From Verrucomicrobiota bacterium (GTDB taxonomy: Bacteria; Verrucomicrobiota; Verrucomicrobiia; Limisphaerales; DSYF01): a DNA stretch of 62,297 bases. Made by a program: the position numbers and the translations under genes. The notes beneath the pieces were generated by a model. That model made no database searches, had not been told where the DNA came from, and was given only the letters and a program-made list of their open reading frames with translations. Of the stretch, positions 9,644 through 18,277 are shown one piece after another (the first letter of the stretch is position 1; every line of letters begins with the position of its first letter). The stretch spans positions 1 through 62,297 of the forward strand of contig JALOTZ010000012.1 of assembly GCA_025457615.1 (NCBI GenBank), given 5' to 3'.

Positions 9644-9657
9644 GAATCGTACGATTC
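9644..9657. promoter_or_regulatory. Perfect 14-bp palindrome (possible operator)
   Basis: The sequence GAATCGTACGATTC is a perfect dyad about 345 bp upstream of the fusion gene start. It could be a dimeric regulator site. The distance from any start codon makes this tentative. Confidence 0.25.
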
Positions 9658-9694
9658 TCGCACCCCTGCTCCGCCAAACCAACCTCTGCAAACT

Positions 9695-9730
9695 GGTAGG
9701 GCTGCGCTGCGCCGGAGCACCAGACGCCCC
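9695..9730. repeat. Dispersed GGTAGGGCYGCGCTG / GCCGGAGCACC module, copy 1
   Basis: GGTAGGGCTGCGCTGCG is followed by GCCGGAGCACCAGACGCCC. Both sub-modules recur at 50001-50056 in swapped order, and the first recurs at 14508-14526. All copies are intergenic. Confidence 0.6.
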
Positions 9731-9871
9731 GAATATCAATCCCGTGGGGCCGGAACACTATGGGGAGGAACGGTAGGCGAGCGAGGCGGAGGAGGCGCAA
9801 CGGATCGTGGGGAGCCAAATGCGGAAGGCGGGGTGGGATGAGCGATGGCCGCAAGGAATGGCGGATCCCCT

Positions 9872-10993
9872 TCACTTCTGCCACGACCGCAGAATGGCCA
9901 GCCCATCCATGAGGTCCAGCGCGCGCACCAACACCGGATCCCGTGTTTCCAGACCATTCTCAGGCCCGGCCACCGGCGATTCCTCCGCGGACAACATCTC
10001 GCCGCGCCAACGCCGGACCAAATCGGCTTCGTTCATCCGCAGGGGCGAGTGCTCACTGGTTGGGCCAGGTCCAGCCGAGTCCCCGACATCACCCGCCGGC
10101 TGGCCGTTGAGCCAGGCGACCTCGCGCGCCGCGTCCACCGCAACCTCCACATCCGGTTTGAGCCCGTCCGCCGTCAGCATCCGCGCATCGCCCAGTTGGA
10201 TGTTCGCCACGGTGATATTGAGGAACTGCCCGTTGGAAAGCGGGAAGGCGCGTTGGATGCCGGCCGTCCCGGCGGTGCGGCCGCCAATCAACAACGCCAC
10301 GCCGCTCTGACGCAACATCCCCGCCAGCGCTTCGGCCCCGCCCGCGGTCTCACGATTCATCAGGACCGCCACAGGCAACGTGATGGCCTGGTCCTTGGCC
10401 CTCGACCGTTTGAGTCCCTCACCCCAGTTGAGCAAGGGCACTTCCTGGGTAAGGAACAGGTCCGCCACCCGCAGCGCGGCGGCATAGTCGCTTCCCCCGG
10501 CGGCGCGCAAATCCAGTACCAGGCCGGACAGGCGATTCGACACGGTCAACGCCTGATAACGTTCCCACAGGAGGTCGCCGGTTGCGGCATCCATGCCGCC
10601 CAGACGAACGTACCCCACGCTGCCACGATAGACCCGCGCCTCCAACACCCCCGCCACCGCTGCTCCCGCCTTCAATTCGTCCGCCGCATCCAGCAGCACC
10701 ACGCGGGGTCCAAGTTCGGCGAGAAACCCTGCCACGGCCAAACGATCCAGTTCGTCGAGGTCCGCTCCCGCGAGGTTGGACCGCACCAGACCGGACACCT
10801 CGCGGAAGGTTGGCGGCGGATTAGACGCGGCGCGCAACTCGCACCGGTTCGCCATGCCAAACAACGTCAGCCCGAGAACCGCCAGACCGCAAGGAACCCG
10901 CTCGAGCCAGGCCGAAACGTGGCCACCGCGACCCTTCACCCGCCTCGCTTCTGGATTCTCAACCGCGCCACATCTGTTCAGTCTCATCATCAT
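9872..10993 (-). CDS. S41 (tail-specific protease) family protein, probably inactive
   Basis: A 373-aa exported protein with an N-terminal hydrophobic segment (about residues 34-48, GLAVLGLTLFGMA). Residues 125-290 form the S41/CtpA peptidase core: VGYVRLGGM, the GLVLDLRAAGG strand-turn, then the nucleophile region and DG-KPDVEV near the end of the fold. No PDZ domain is obvious. The SASASE nucleophile motif of Prc/CtpA aligns with TAGGAE, putting Gly218 where the catalytic Ser sits. The FGKG lysine motif aligns with AGTA, putting Thr243 in place of Lys. A working Ser/Lys dyad is therefore absent, and a binding or scaffold role is more likely than proteolysis. The start overlaps the purD stop by 4 bases (ATGA). 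Confidence 0.78.
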   Translation of the reverse strand: MMMRLNRCGAVENPEARRVKGRGGHVSAWLERVPCGLAVLGLTLFGMANRCELRAASNPPPTFREVSGLVRSNLAGADLDELDRLAVAGFLAELGPRVVLLDAADELKAGAAVAGVLEARVYRGSVGYVRLGGMDAATGDLLWERYQALTVSNRLSGLVLDLRAAGGSDYAAALRVADLFLTQEVPLLNWGEGLKRSRAKDQAITLPVAVLMNRETAGGAEALAGMLRQSGVALLIGGRTAGTAGIQRAFPLSNGQFLNITVANIQLGDARMLTADGLKPDVEVAVDAAREVAWLNGQPAGDVGDSAGPGPTSEHSPLRMNEADLVRRWRGEMLSAEESPVAGPENGLETRDPVLVRALDLMDGLAILRSWQK

Positions 10994-12294
10994 CCTGTCC
11001 TTCCTGTCAGCGCCTTTGCGGCGATGTCCTTCCGGTAATGAGCCCCTTCAAAGTGAATCCGGGCCACGGCGTCGTAGGCGGCATCCCGCGCCGCCGCCAA
11101 CGTGTCCGCCCACGCCGTCACCCCCAAAACCCGCCCGCCGTGGGTCACCACCTGCCCATCCTTCAACGCGGTCCCGGCATGAAACACCTTCACCTGTGGC
11201 AGCCGGGCGGCGGCGTCCAGACCGGTGATCACCTTGCCCTTCGCATAGTGGCCCGGGTATCCGCCCGACGCCATCACCACGCACACTGCCGCCTGGGAAC
11301 TCCAGTTCATCTCGACCTCCGCCAACCTTCCCTCGGCGCTCGCCATGAGAAGCTTCAGCAGGTCGGTTTCAAGCCGCGGCAAATACACCTGCGTCTCCGG
11401 ATCACCAAACCGCGCGTTGAACTCGAGCACCTTCGGACCGGCGTGGGTCAGCATCACTCCGGGATACAGGATGCCGCGGAAGTCGATGCCCTCGGACACG
11501 CAGCCGCGCAGCCACGGCTGAATCACGCTGTCCGCAGCCCGGGCGAACTCCGCCTCGCTCAGGAACGGCGCGGGCGAATAGGTCCCCATGCCGCCGGTGT
11601 TCAAACCCTGATCCCCGTCCAGCGCGCGCTTGTGATCCTGGGAACTGGGGAACCGGCGGGCGACCTTGCCATCGCAGAGAAAGTGCAGCGAAAGCTCGGT
11701 GCCCTCGATCAGTTCCTGGATCAGCACCCGGCTGCCCGACGCGCCGAAGGTCTTGTCCACCATGATCTGATCAATGGCCGCCTGCGCCTCCGGCATGCGG
11801 CGACAGATCAGCACCCCCTTGCCCAGCGCCAACCCGTCCGCCTTCACTGCGCATTGACCGCCCAGCGTGGCGGCAAAAGCCTTGGCCGCGGCCGGCTCGC
11901 TGAAGGAGGCGGATTTCATGGTGGGAATCCCGTGCCGGTCCATGAACTCCTGCGAAAACACCTTGCTCGACTCGAACATTGCAGCCCGCTGGTTTGGGCC
12001 CCAGACCCGCAGACCGTCCCGCTGGAACAGATCGACAATTCCGAGGGCCAAGGGATTGTCCGGCCCCACCACCGTGAGATCCGGCTTCTGCTGGCGGGCG
12101 AACTGCAGCAACCCCGGCAAATCCTCGGCCCCCAGAGGCACGCACTCGACGGGGCCGCCGTTGGACGTTAGGCGTTCGGCACCCGTCCCGGCGTTGCCCG
12201 GGGCACACCACATCCGCGTGGCCAGCGGCGACTGCGCCAGCTTCCACACCAGGGCGTGTTCCCGTCCACCCGAGCCAATCACCAGGACTTTCAT
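10990..12294 (-). CDS. purD: Phosphoribosylamine-glycine ligase (GAR synthetase)
   Basis: Second step of de novo purine synthesis: ATP-dependent joining of glycine to 5-phosphoribosylamine. The ATG at 12294 starts directly with the N-domain loop MKVLVIGSGGREHALVWKL. The ATP-grasp part shows QEFMDRHGIPT, KADGLALGKGV, SLHFLCDG and EFNARFGDPETQ, all diagnostic for PurD. At 434 aa it is normal length. The frame stays open upstream of the ATG but runs into a dispersed repeat element (12361-12525), so the longer version is not real. The 3' end overlaps the pseudo-protease gene by 4 bases, suggesting coupled translation. Confidence 0.96.
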   Translation of the reverse strand: MKVLVIGSGGREHALVWKLAQSPLATRMWCAPGNAGTGAERLTSNGGPVECVPLGAEDLPGLLQFARQQKPDLTVVGPDNPLALGIVDLFQRDGLRVWGPNQRAAMFESSKVFSQEFMDRHGIPTMKSASFSEPAAAKAFAATLGGQCAVKADGLALGKGVLICRRMPEAQAAIDQIMVDKTFGASGSRVLIQELIEGTELSLHFLCDGKVARRFPSSQDHKRALDGDQGLNTGGMGTYSPAPFLSEAEFARAADSVIQPWLRGCVSEGIDFRGILYPGVMLTHAGPKVLEFNARFGDPETQVYLPRLETDLLKLLMASAEGRLAEVEMNWSSQAAVCVVMASGGYPGHYAKGKVITGLDAAARLPQVKVFHAGTALKDGQVVTHGGRVLGVTAWADTLAAARDAAYDAVARIHFEGAHYRKDIAAKALTGRTG

Positions 12295-12360
12295 TGTGAG
12301 CACGGATTCAACCGGAAAGGGCCGGGCGAGGAAAGCACTTTGCGGCGGGGCGAGCAGCGG

Positions 12361-12525
12361 CGGGTGCAGCTTGACACTGTCCTCGAATGCAATTTCGGCC
12401 GGGGCGCGGCATTGATGCCGCTTCAGCATTCGCAAGCCCGCGAAACAAGCGTTTCATCGCGTGCCCTTCGGATGTTGAAGCGGCCTGAAGGCCGCGCTCC
12501 CGGGGGCAGTGTCCAGATGCACCCG
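12361..12525. repeat. 165-bp structured element with terminal inverted repeats, copy 1
   Basis: The ends are CGGGTGCA-GCTT-GACACTGTCC and GGGCAGTGTC-CAGA-TGCACCCG, about 22 bp with three mismatches. Inside are hairpin GCGGCAT-TG-ATGCCGC, a long pairing of TTCAGCATTCG with CGGATGTTGAA that encloses a GAAAC/GTTTC hairpin, and hairpin GCGGCC-TGAA-GGCCGC. Together these form a possible cloverleaf. Copy 2 lies at 22146-22312, and the cores differ at about ten positions. It lies between the SDR gene and purD, just upstream of the purD start. No transposase gene is nearby. The rest of the 12295-12639 gap shows no gene. Confidence 0.85.
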
Positions 12526-12639
12526 CAGCGACCGGCAGCGCGGACATTCCTGTCTGCGGGTTGCCGGGACTTCCGTCCTGTGTCGGCGGTCGGTCTGGTG
12601 ACTGAAGGTCGCACAAACCCGCAGGGTGTGGAGCCTGCG

Positions 12640-13335
12640 CTACGCGGGGACCGGAACGGTGAGGGGTTTGCCCGTGTCCTTGGCGGAGAGCTTGAGGATG
12701 TAGGGAACCGCCGTCCGCGCCCAGACCTCGGGTGAAGGGTAGGAAGACGCCGAGGCGCCAAAGCAGCTTCGCAGCATGTCGGTGTTGATGATGCCGGGGT
12801 TCAGCGGGATGGCGGCCATGGTTGAGGGCAGTTCGGCGGCCAGCGCGCGCGTCAACCCTTCCACCGCCCACTTGGAGGCGCAGTAAGGCGCCACTTCGGC
12901 ATCCGCGGAACGGCCCCAGCCGGAGGTGAAATTCACAATCAAGCCGCGCTTGCGTGCCCGCATGGCCGGGACGAAGTGGCGGATCACGTTGGCCACGCCC
13001 CGCACGTTGACCTGCATCACCTCGTCAAACTCGCGCGCATCCAACTCCCAGAGCATCGCGTTGCGGTTGATGACCCCCGCGTTGTTGATCAGCAGATCCG
13101 GCGGTCCGTACTTGGCCAGCACCACGCTGGCCCAGGATTTCACCGCCGTATCCGACGCCACATCCACCGCGTAGAACTCGTGGGGTTCCCCATGCTCGTC
13201 CTGCAGACGTTTGACGGCCCGGCCATCGCGCCCGCAACCCACCACGGTGTGACCGCCCTGAACAAACTTCTCCACCATCGCGCGGCCGAGACCGCGCGTG
13301 GCGCCTGTGATCAATACAAGACGTTTTCCGGCCAT
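12640..13335 (-). CDS. Short-chain dehydrogenase/reductase
   Basis: NAD(P)-dependent oxidoreductase of the classical SDR family; the substrate cannot be told. Numbering from the ATG at 13335 (a TTG six bases upstream is also in frame), it has the nucleotide-binding TGATRGLG near residues 10-17, the NNAG motif and the catalytic set Ser (NFTSGWG), Tyr and Lys (PYCASK). The PG-I-TDM segment after the active site is also typical. At 231 aa it is slightly short but complete. It is followed on the minus strand by the 165-bp repeat element and then purD; nothing links its function to purine synthesis. Confidence 0.88.
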   Translation of the reverse strand: MAGKRLVLITGATRGLGRAMVEKFVQGGHTVVGCGRDGRAVKRLQDEHGEPHEFYAVDVASDTAVKSWASVVLAKYGPPDLLINNAGVINRNAMLWELDAREFDEVMQVNVRGVANVIRHFVPAMRARKRGLIVNFTSGWGRSADAEVAPYCASKWAVEGLTRALAAELPSTMAAIPLNPGIINTDMLRSCFGASASSYPSPEVWARTAVPYILKLSAKDTGKPLTVPVPA

Positions 13336-13445
13336 AGCCAACGGGAATGGCCTCGATTGTGGAGGCAGCCCGGATGGTTTTCAAGCTCTGCGGCATCGGC
13401 TGAATTCCTCGAAGCCGCAAGGGCTTCGAAGCCTCCCCTGGCGGT

Positions 13446-14405
13446 TCAGCTTTCCCCCGGACGAAACGCGGACTGCCGGGCCAGTTGCTCCCAAAGCTTG
13501 CGTTCGGAATCCGTCACCGTCTTGGGCAGCTCAACGGTGATCACGACAATCAGGTCCCCCTGTCCACCCTCCCGGCTGGGCAGTCCCCTGCCCCGCACGC
13601 GAAGTTTCTGACCGTTCTGCGTCCCCGGCGGAATCCGGATGCTCACCGGGCCGGTCAGCGACGGCACGCGCAAGCTGGAACCCAGCACGGCGTCCCACGG
13701 TGCCACGGGCGTCTCGTGAATCAGATCCTGTCCCCGCACCTCGAACTCCGGATGCCGGGCCAGCCGCACGCGCAGAAACAGATCTCCCGCCCCGGCCGGA
13801 CCCTTCTCGCCCCGGCCGGCAATCCGCAGCCGTTGCCCTTCCCCAACACCCGCCGGAATCTTGACCTGGTGCGTCTCCGACCGGTGCCCGTGCCGCACCG
13901 TGACCGCGCGCAGGGAACCGTTCAGGACCTCATCCAGCGTCACCAGGATGTCGCCTTCGATGTCCCGACCCAACTGCCCGGAGGCCGCGCCGCCAAAGTT
14001 GCGATCGAACCGGAACCCCTCCGTTCGGCCCCGCCCCATGCCGCCGAAGAGTTGCTCGAAGAAATCGCTGAAGCCAGTGCCGCCAAACTCGAAGCCCCCC
14101 TCACGCCCGGCACCGCGGAAGGCGCCACCCGGACCAAACCCCTCCCAACCTGGCGGCGGACGAAACTCGGCTCCGGACTTCCAATCCGCGCCCAACTGAT
14201 CGTATTTCGCCCGCTTGTCCGGATCCCCGAGCACTTCGTACGCTTCGTTGATCTCCTTGAACTTCGCCTCGGCGGACTTCTTGTCCCTGGCGACATCCGG
14301 ATGGTATTTGCGCGCCAGGTTGCGGAAGGCCTTCTTGATCTCCGCCTCGCTGGCCGAGCGCGAAACCCCCAGCGTTTCGTAGTAATCTTTGTATTGAACC
14401 GGCAT
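13446..14405 (-). CDS. DnaJ-type co-chaperone of the CbpA class
   Basis: Stimulates a DnaK ATPase and binds unfolded protein. Numbering from the ATG at 14405, it has a J domain in residues 5-70 with HPD at 35-37, then a Gly/Phe-rich linker (FEFGGTGFSDFFEQLFGGMG), and two C-terminal beta-sandwich domains (about 135-310) with GDLFLRVRLARHPEF and GQKLRVRGRGLPS. There is no CxxCxGxG zinc finger, so it belongs to the CbpA/DjlA-like class rather than true DnaJ. Upstream in-frame residues are probably not translated, because J-domain proteins start just before the YYE-LGV motif. Confidence 0.92.
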   Translation of the reverse strand: MPVQYKDYYETLGVSRSASEAEIKKAFRNLARKYHPDVARDKKSAEAKFKEINEAYEVLGDPDKRAKYDQLGADWKSGAEFRPPPGWEGFGPGGAFRGAGREGGFEFGGTGFSDFFEQLFGGMGRGRTEGFRFDRNFGGAASGQLGRDIEGDILVTLDEVLNGSLRAVTVRHGHRSETHQVKIPAGVGEGQRLRIAGRGEKGPAGAGDLFLRVRLARHPEFEVRGQDLIHETPVAPWDAVLGSSLRVPSLTGPVSIRIPPGTQNGQKLRVRGRGLPSREGGQGDLIVVITVELPKTVTDSERKLWEQLARQSAFRPGES

Positions 14406-14507
14406 GCCGATGAGCGGGCGCACCCGCCACACTTCATAATGGCGCTTCAGTTGGTGCTGTCAAAGCCAGGCAACGTCCCAAACCGACGATTGAGCCAGAG
14501 CTCGATC

Positions 14508-14526
14508 GGTAGGGCTGCGCTGTGCG
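14508..14526. repeat. Dispersed GGTAGGGCTGCGCTG module, copy 2
   Basis: A 19-bp match to the modules at 9695 and 50032, in the gap between the htrA and dnaJ-like genes. The GCCGGAGCACC half is not present here. Confidence 0.5.
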
Positions 14527-14644
14527 CCGCCCCGCACCCTGCCGCAGAGGAGGGGCCCTCGCAACAAAACACCGGCCGGGCTTTGACACCCGGCCGGTTA
14601 ACCAACCCAACCCGTCACCAAACCAACCGTCAAACCAAACATCT

Positions 14645-16150
14645 CTACGGGGTCTTTGTGTTGTCCACCACCAGGTAGATCAATCCGGGCACCCCCCCGC
14701 GCTTGCTCCACACCCGCAGCAGGATTCTCTCGTCCCGCGCCTCCTCGCTCAACTTCACCGCCGTCGCCGCGTCCTCGACGGGTTTCTGATTGATCTCCAC
14801 AATCACGTCCCCTTCGCGCAATCCGGCTTCGAACGCATTGCAGCCCTGCTCCACACCGGTCACCAGCGCGCCATCAATCCGCGCTGGAATGCCCATTTGC
14901 CGCCGGATCTCACCCGTCAAATCGTCCACCGACACCCCATCCAGACTGTCACGATCGCCAGGGGAACCGGTGCCGGGCGAGCCCTGCCTGGTGGCCAACT
15001 CGGACGGCAATTCGCCAAGTCGGACGCTCAGCTCGCGGCCCTTGCCGTCGCGGACAAGTTTCAACTCCACTTCCGTGCCCGGGGCCGTCTGGGACGCCAT
15101 CAGGCGCAGGTGCGCGCTGTCGTCCACCTTCCGACCGTCGTATTGCACAATGACGTCGCCGGGCTGCAAGCCCGCCTTGTCCCCCGGGCTGCCAGGCACC
15201 ACTTCACTGACCAGCGCGCCGCTGGCGTCGTCGATGCCGAACGCCTGCGCGAGATCGGGGGACAGCGGTTGAATGTTGACTCCGATGTAACCCCGGCTCA
15301 CCCGCCCGCTGGCGATGAGTTGCTCGACCACATTGCGGGCCAGGTTCACGGGAACCGCAAACCCGATCCCGTCGCTCCCGCCACTGCCGCTGAAAATGGA
15401 TTGGTTGATCCCGATCAGGCGGCCCTTCACATCCACCAGCGGCCCGCCGGAATTGCCCCGGTTGATGGCGGCATCCGTCTGGATGAAGTTCTCGTAGCCC
15501 CCGCGGCCCAAAATGCCCGTGCCGCGTCCGAGCGCGCTGATGATGCCCATCGAGACGGTCTGGCCCACCCCCATCGGGTTGCCCAAGGCGAACACCACGT
15601 CGCCCACCTCCAGCTCATCGCTGTCCCCGAACGTCACCGCCGCCAACGCCTTGGCCTCGACCTTCAACACCGCCACATCGGTCTGTGGATCCACCCCCAC
15701 CACCCGCGCCGTGAACTCCTGCTTTCCGTCACCCGTCACCACCATGATCTTGTCGGCCCCCTCCACCACATGGTTGTTGGTCAGGATGTAGCCGTCCCTG
15801 GTGATGATCACGCCCGAGCCCAACCCCTGCGCGCGCCGGGGCTGGTCCGGAACATTATCCCCGAAGAAGCGCCGCAGGAACGGGTCCTCCATGAATGGAT
15901 GCATGAACGGCCGGGACCGAGTGGTGTGTTCGGAGTAGATGGTCACCACACTGGGCGCCACAGCCTTCACCATCGGCGCATAGCTCACCGGCTGGCTGGC
16001 CTCGCGCTCAATCGGCGTCTTGTCCACTTTGAGGTCGGGCCGGTCCGCCGCTTGCAAACCCGTTACGGACAAACCCAACACCAGCGCCGCCAGCCATCGG
16101 CCGGCGCGTCCGCTCCACTGATTCCAACCACGTCTGCATCGTTTCATCAT
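14645..16150 (-). CDS. Periplasmic serine protease, HtrA/DegP family
   Basis: Envelope quality-control protease and chaperone. A basic N terminus and hydrophobic segment (about residues 15-34) form a signal peptide ending at LQAADR. The trypsin-like domain has the catalytic triad H127 (TNNHVV), D158 (TDVAVLK) and S234 (GNSGGPL). Two PDZ domains follow: the first about residues 275-370 (SRGYIGVNIQPL, GDVIVQYDG), the second about 420-495 (GALVTGVEQG, GDVIVEINQ). At 501 aa it is normal for a Do-like protease. It stands alone; the downstream gap holds a dispersed repeat module and a stretch rich in CCAA. Confidence 0.95.
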   Translation of the reverse strand: MMKRCRRGWNQWSGRAGRWLAALVLGLSVTGLQAADRPDLKVDKTPIEREASQPVSYAPMVKAVAPSVVTIYSEHTTRSRPFMHPFMEDPFLRRFFGDNVPDQPRRAQGLGSGVIITRDGYILTNNHVVEGADKIMVVTGDGKQEFTARVVGVDPQTDVAVLKVEAKALAAVTFGDSDELEVGDVVFALGNPMGVGQTVSMGIISALGRGTGILGRGGYENFIQTDAAINRGNSGGPLVDVKGRLIGINQSIFSGSGGSDGIGFAVPVNLARNVVEQLIASGRVSRGYIGVNIQPLSPDLAQAFGIDDASGALVSEVVPGSPGDKAGLQPGDVIVQYDGRKVDDSAHLRLMASQTAPGTEVELKLVRDGKGRELSVRLGELPSELATRQGSPGTGSPGDRDSLDGVSVDDLTGEIRRQMGIPARIDGALVTGVEQGCNAFEAGLREGDVIVEINQKPVEDAATAVKLSEEARDERILLRVWSKRGGVPGLIYLVVDNTKTP

Positions 16151-16416
16151 AAACCAGATCTCAAATCACACACCACGCCACACCGCACAGCACCGGCTCA
16201 GCCAGCCTGCGAGCATCAGCATGAAGTGAGACACACAAATCCGCAATCCGTTCAAACACCCCCCCTCCAGCGTGGCGCAGGCTTCCCGTCCGCCAGGCTG
16301 GATTCTCCACACGCATTTCGCACCCTGGACAGGAGCCGGCGTATCCGGCAGTTCAGCCGGTTTGACAGTGCGCCCGATTTGCAGTGTGATAATCGCGGCA
16401 GGCAGGCCAGCACTCT

Positions 16417-18120
16417 ATGAACAAACGACTTTCAGAACAGACCCCACAGCCCGGCTATTCCTCGCCGGGGGAACCGGACCGACACCCGCAACCCCGCGGA
16501 CACGCACTCGCGCGCGCGATCCTCCTCACCCTGGTGTTGTCACTGGCCCCGGCCGGCGAACTCCTCGCCCGTTCCACAGCGAAAGGCGAGGTGTTTGAAG
16601 CCGAGTTTCTCAGCACCCGGCCCTACCAGAATCCACCCCAGGAAGCCCGGTTGACCGCGGACTTCATCTCCCCGGACGGCCGCACCAACCGTGTCCACGG
16701 CTTCTGGCTGGGCGGGCTTCGCTGGGCGGTGCGCTTCAGCCCGGATCAACTCGGCCATTGGACCTACACCACGGAGTGTTCGGATTCGCGCAACGCGGGA
16801 CTGCACCGCCAATCCGGCGCCCTGCTCTGCCGGGTCCAATCCCTGCGGACCGATCTCCAGCACCATGGCAGGCTCGCGGTTTCGCGTGACGGCCGCACCT
16901 TCCAGCACACCGACGGCACGCCGTTCTTCTGGACCGCCGACACCGTCTGGGACGGACCCCGCCAGGCCACGCGCCAGGAATGGTCGGAGTACGCCAAGGT
17001 CCGATCGCAGCAAGGCTTCAACGTGGCCTTGTGCCGCGTCGCTCCAGGAACGGACAACCGGGGACGATCAGCCTACAGCGGCTGGAAGCGGATCGAACTG
17101 CATCCCGGAATGCTGCAGACGTTCGACGAGCGGGTTACCTGGCTTGCGAACTCCGACATGGTCAGTGCGATTGCGCCGTTGTGGGAAATCGGGGTGCGCG
17201 ACGAGGATCTGCTGCCCGAGGACCAGGTCATCGTGCTGTTGCGCCAGTTGGTGGGACGCTGGGACGCCCGCCCGGTCGCCTGGGTGATCGCATTCGAGGC
17301 GGATACCGCCGGACGCCGCGCGGCCCGCTGGCGTCGCATTGGCCGCAGCGTTTTCGACGGTTACGCCCACGCGCCGGTCATCCTGTCCTGCGGCTCCAGC
17401 CACTGGGCGCTTAAGGAATTCGCCCGCGAATCGTGGGTGGACGCGCTGGCTGTCCAGAGCGGAAACGATGTCTCCGAGGAAGCCACCCTCTGGTTGGCGC
17501 GGGGACCGCTGGCCACCTTGTGGATGCACGAACCGGCCCGCCCCCTCCTGAATCTCCGGGGCGCCGGTGAAGCCGACCTCGCCCCGGACGGACGCCGGGT
17601 CGCCACCGCGCAAACCCTGGAAGCCCTGGCCCGCAGCCTGTTCGTCGCCCCACCCGCGGGGCTCTGTTATCAAAGCCGGGCCGTCGCCGCCTGGGACGCC
17701 GCCCTGGACACCAACACCGTGGCGGTGACCGGGGAAGCCATGTCCGAGTGGCGGAAGTCTCTGCACCTCCCGGGCGCCGCGCGTGTGGGCCAGATCCGGC
17801 ATTTCATGGAGGAAACCGCGTTCCACGAACTCCTGCCCGCGTCCTACCTCCTGGCCCCCATTCCACAAAACCAGGCCGCCCCGCGTCCACTCTCCGCACT
17901 CGCCTCACCCCGACGGGATCAAGCGCTGTTCTTTGTGCCCGAGGGTGCGACCCTCTCCCTTCGCGCCCACGCCTTGCGCTCCGGTTTGGAACCCACGTTC
18001 TTCAGCCTCCGCACCGGACTGCGGTCACCGTCTGAGCCCCTGACTGCCGATAACATCCTGACGTTCAGTCCGCCCGACGCCGGTGACTGGCTCCTGCGCC
18101 TTGCCCCGGCCACCGAATGA
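16417..18120 (+). CDS. Exported DUF5060/DUF4038 glycoside hydrolase-like protein
   Basis: Probably a carbohydrate-active enzyme of the apiosidase-like (GH140-type) TIM-barrel group. After a long polar leader (about 30 residues) comes a hydrophobic signal (AILLTLVLSLAPAGELLA). Residues 55-130 resemble the DUF5060 beta-sandwich (VHGFWLGGLRWAVRFSPDQLGHWTYTT). From about residue 145 the DUF4038 barrel begins (FQHTDGTPFFWTADTVWDG, QGFNVALCRVAP). The usual catalytic acidic pairs could not be placed with confidence, so activity is uncertain. The protein is 567 aa. The long leader may mean the true start is internal, but no better ATG is available. It is divergent from htrA and 157 bp before the DAHP synthase gene. 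Confidence 0.72.
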   Translation: MNKRLSEQTPQPGYSSPGEPDRHPQPRGHALARAILLTLVLSLAPAGELLARSTAKGEVFEAEFLSTRPYQNPPQEARLTADFISPDGRTNRVHGFWLGGLRWAVRFSPDQLGHWTYTTECSDSRNAGLHRQSGALLCRVQSLRTDLQHHGRLAVSRDGRTFQHTDGTPFFWTADTVWDGPRQATRQEWSEYAKVRSQQGFNVALCRVAPGTDNRGRSAYSGWKRIELHPGMLQTFDERVTWLANSDMVSAIAPLWEIGVRDEDLLPEDQVIVLLRQLVGRWDARPVAWVIAFEADTAGRRAARWRRIGRSVFDGYAHAPVILSCGSSHWALKEFARESWVDALAVQSGNDVSEEATLWLARGPLATLWMHEPARPLLNLRGAGEADLAPDGRRVATAQTLEALARSLFVAPPAGLCYQSRAVAAWDAALDTNTVAVTGEAMSEWRKSLHLPGAARVGQIRHFMEETAFHELLPASYLLAPIPQNQAAPRPLSALASPRRDQALFFVPEGATLSLRAHALRSGLEPTFFSLRTGLRSPSEPLTADNILTFSPPDAGDWLLRLAPATE

Positions 18121-18277
18121 GGCGTGGCCCATTCGCGGTTTGACGCGGAATCGAGCTTTGCAGGAGGCCCAGGATGGGCGGAGTGGAGGGTTCCTCCTGT
18201 CCAACCCCTTCAACCCGTCCTCTCCTCCCATCTTACCGCTTTTCGTCCGGTGAACTTGTGCCTAGATTGTCGGTCTC

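Larger units (their letters stand above)
9301..9871. other. 571-bp intergenic region with repeat modules
   Basis: No convincing gene is seen on either strand. The region holds a perfect 14-bp palindrome at 9644-9657 and a dispersed module at 9695-9730. Nothing else could be assigned. It separates two minus-strand genes and would include the promoter of the phosphatase/isomerase/GlyA fusion gene. Confidence 0.6.

Noticed and set aside
12361-12525. The TIR element considered as a remnant insertion sequence with transposase
   Set aside because: At 165 bp it is too short for a gene, and no transposase motif is seen in any frame. It is kept as a non-autonomous repeat only.
14522-16420. 632-codon plus-strand frame opposite htrA
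   Set aside because: Antisense to a protease with complete catalytic triad and PDZ domains. The translation is His/Arg/Pro-rich with no motif.
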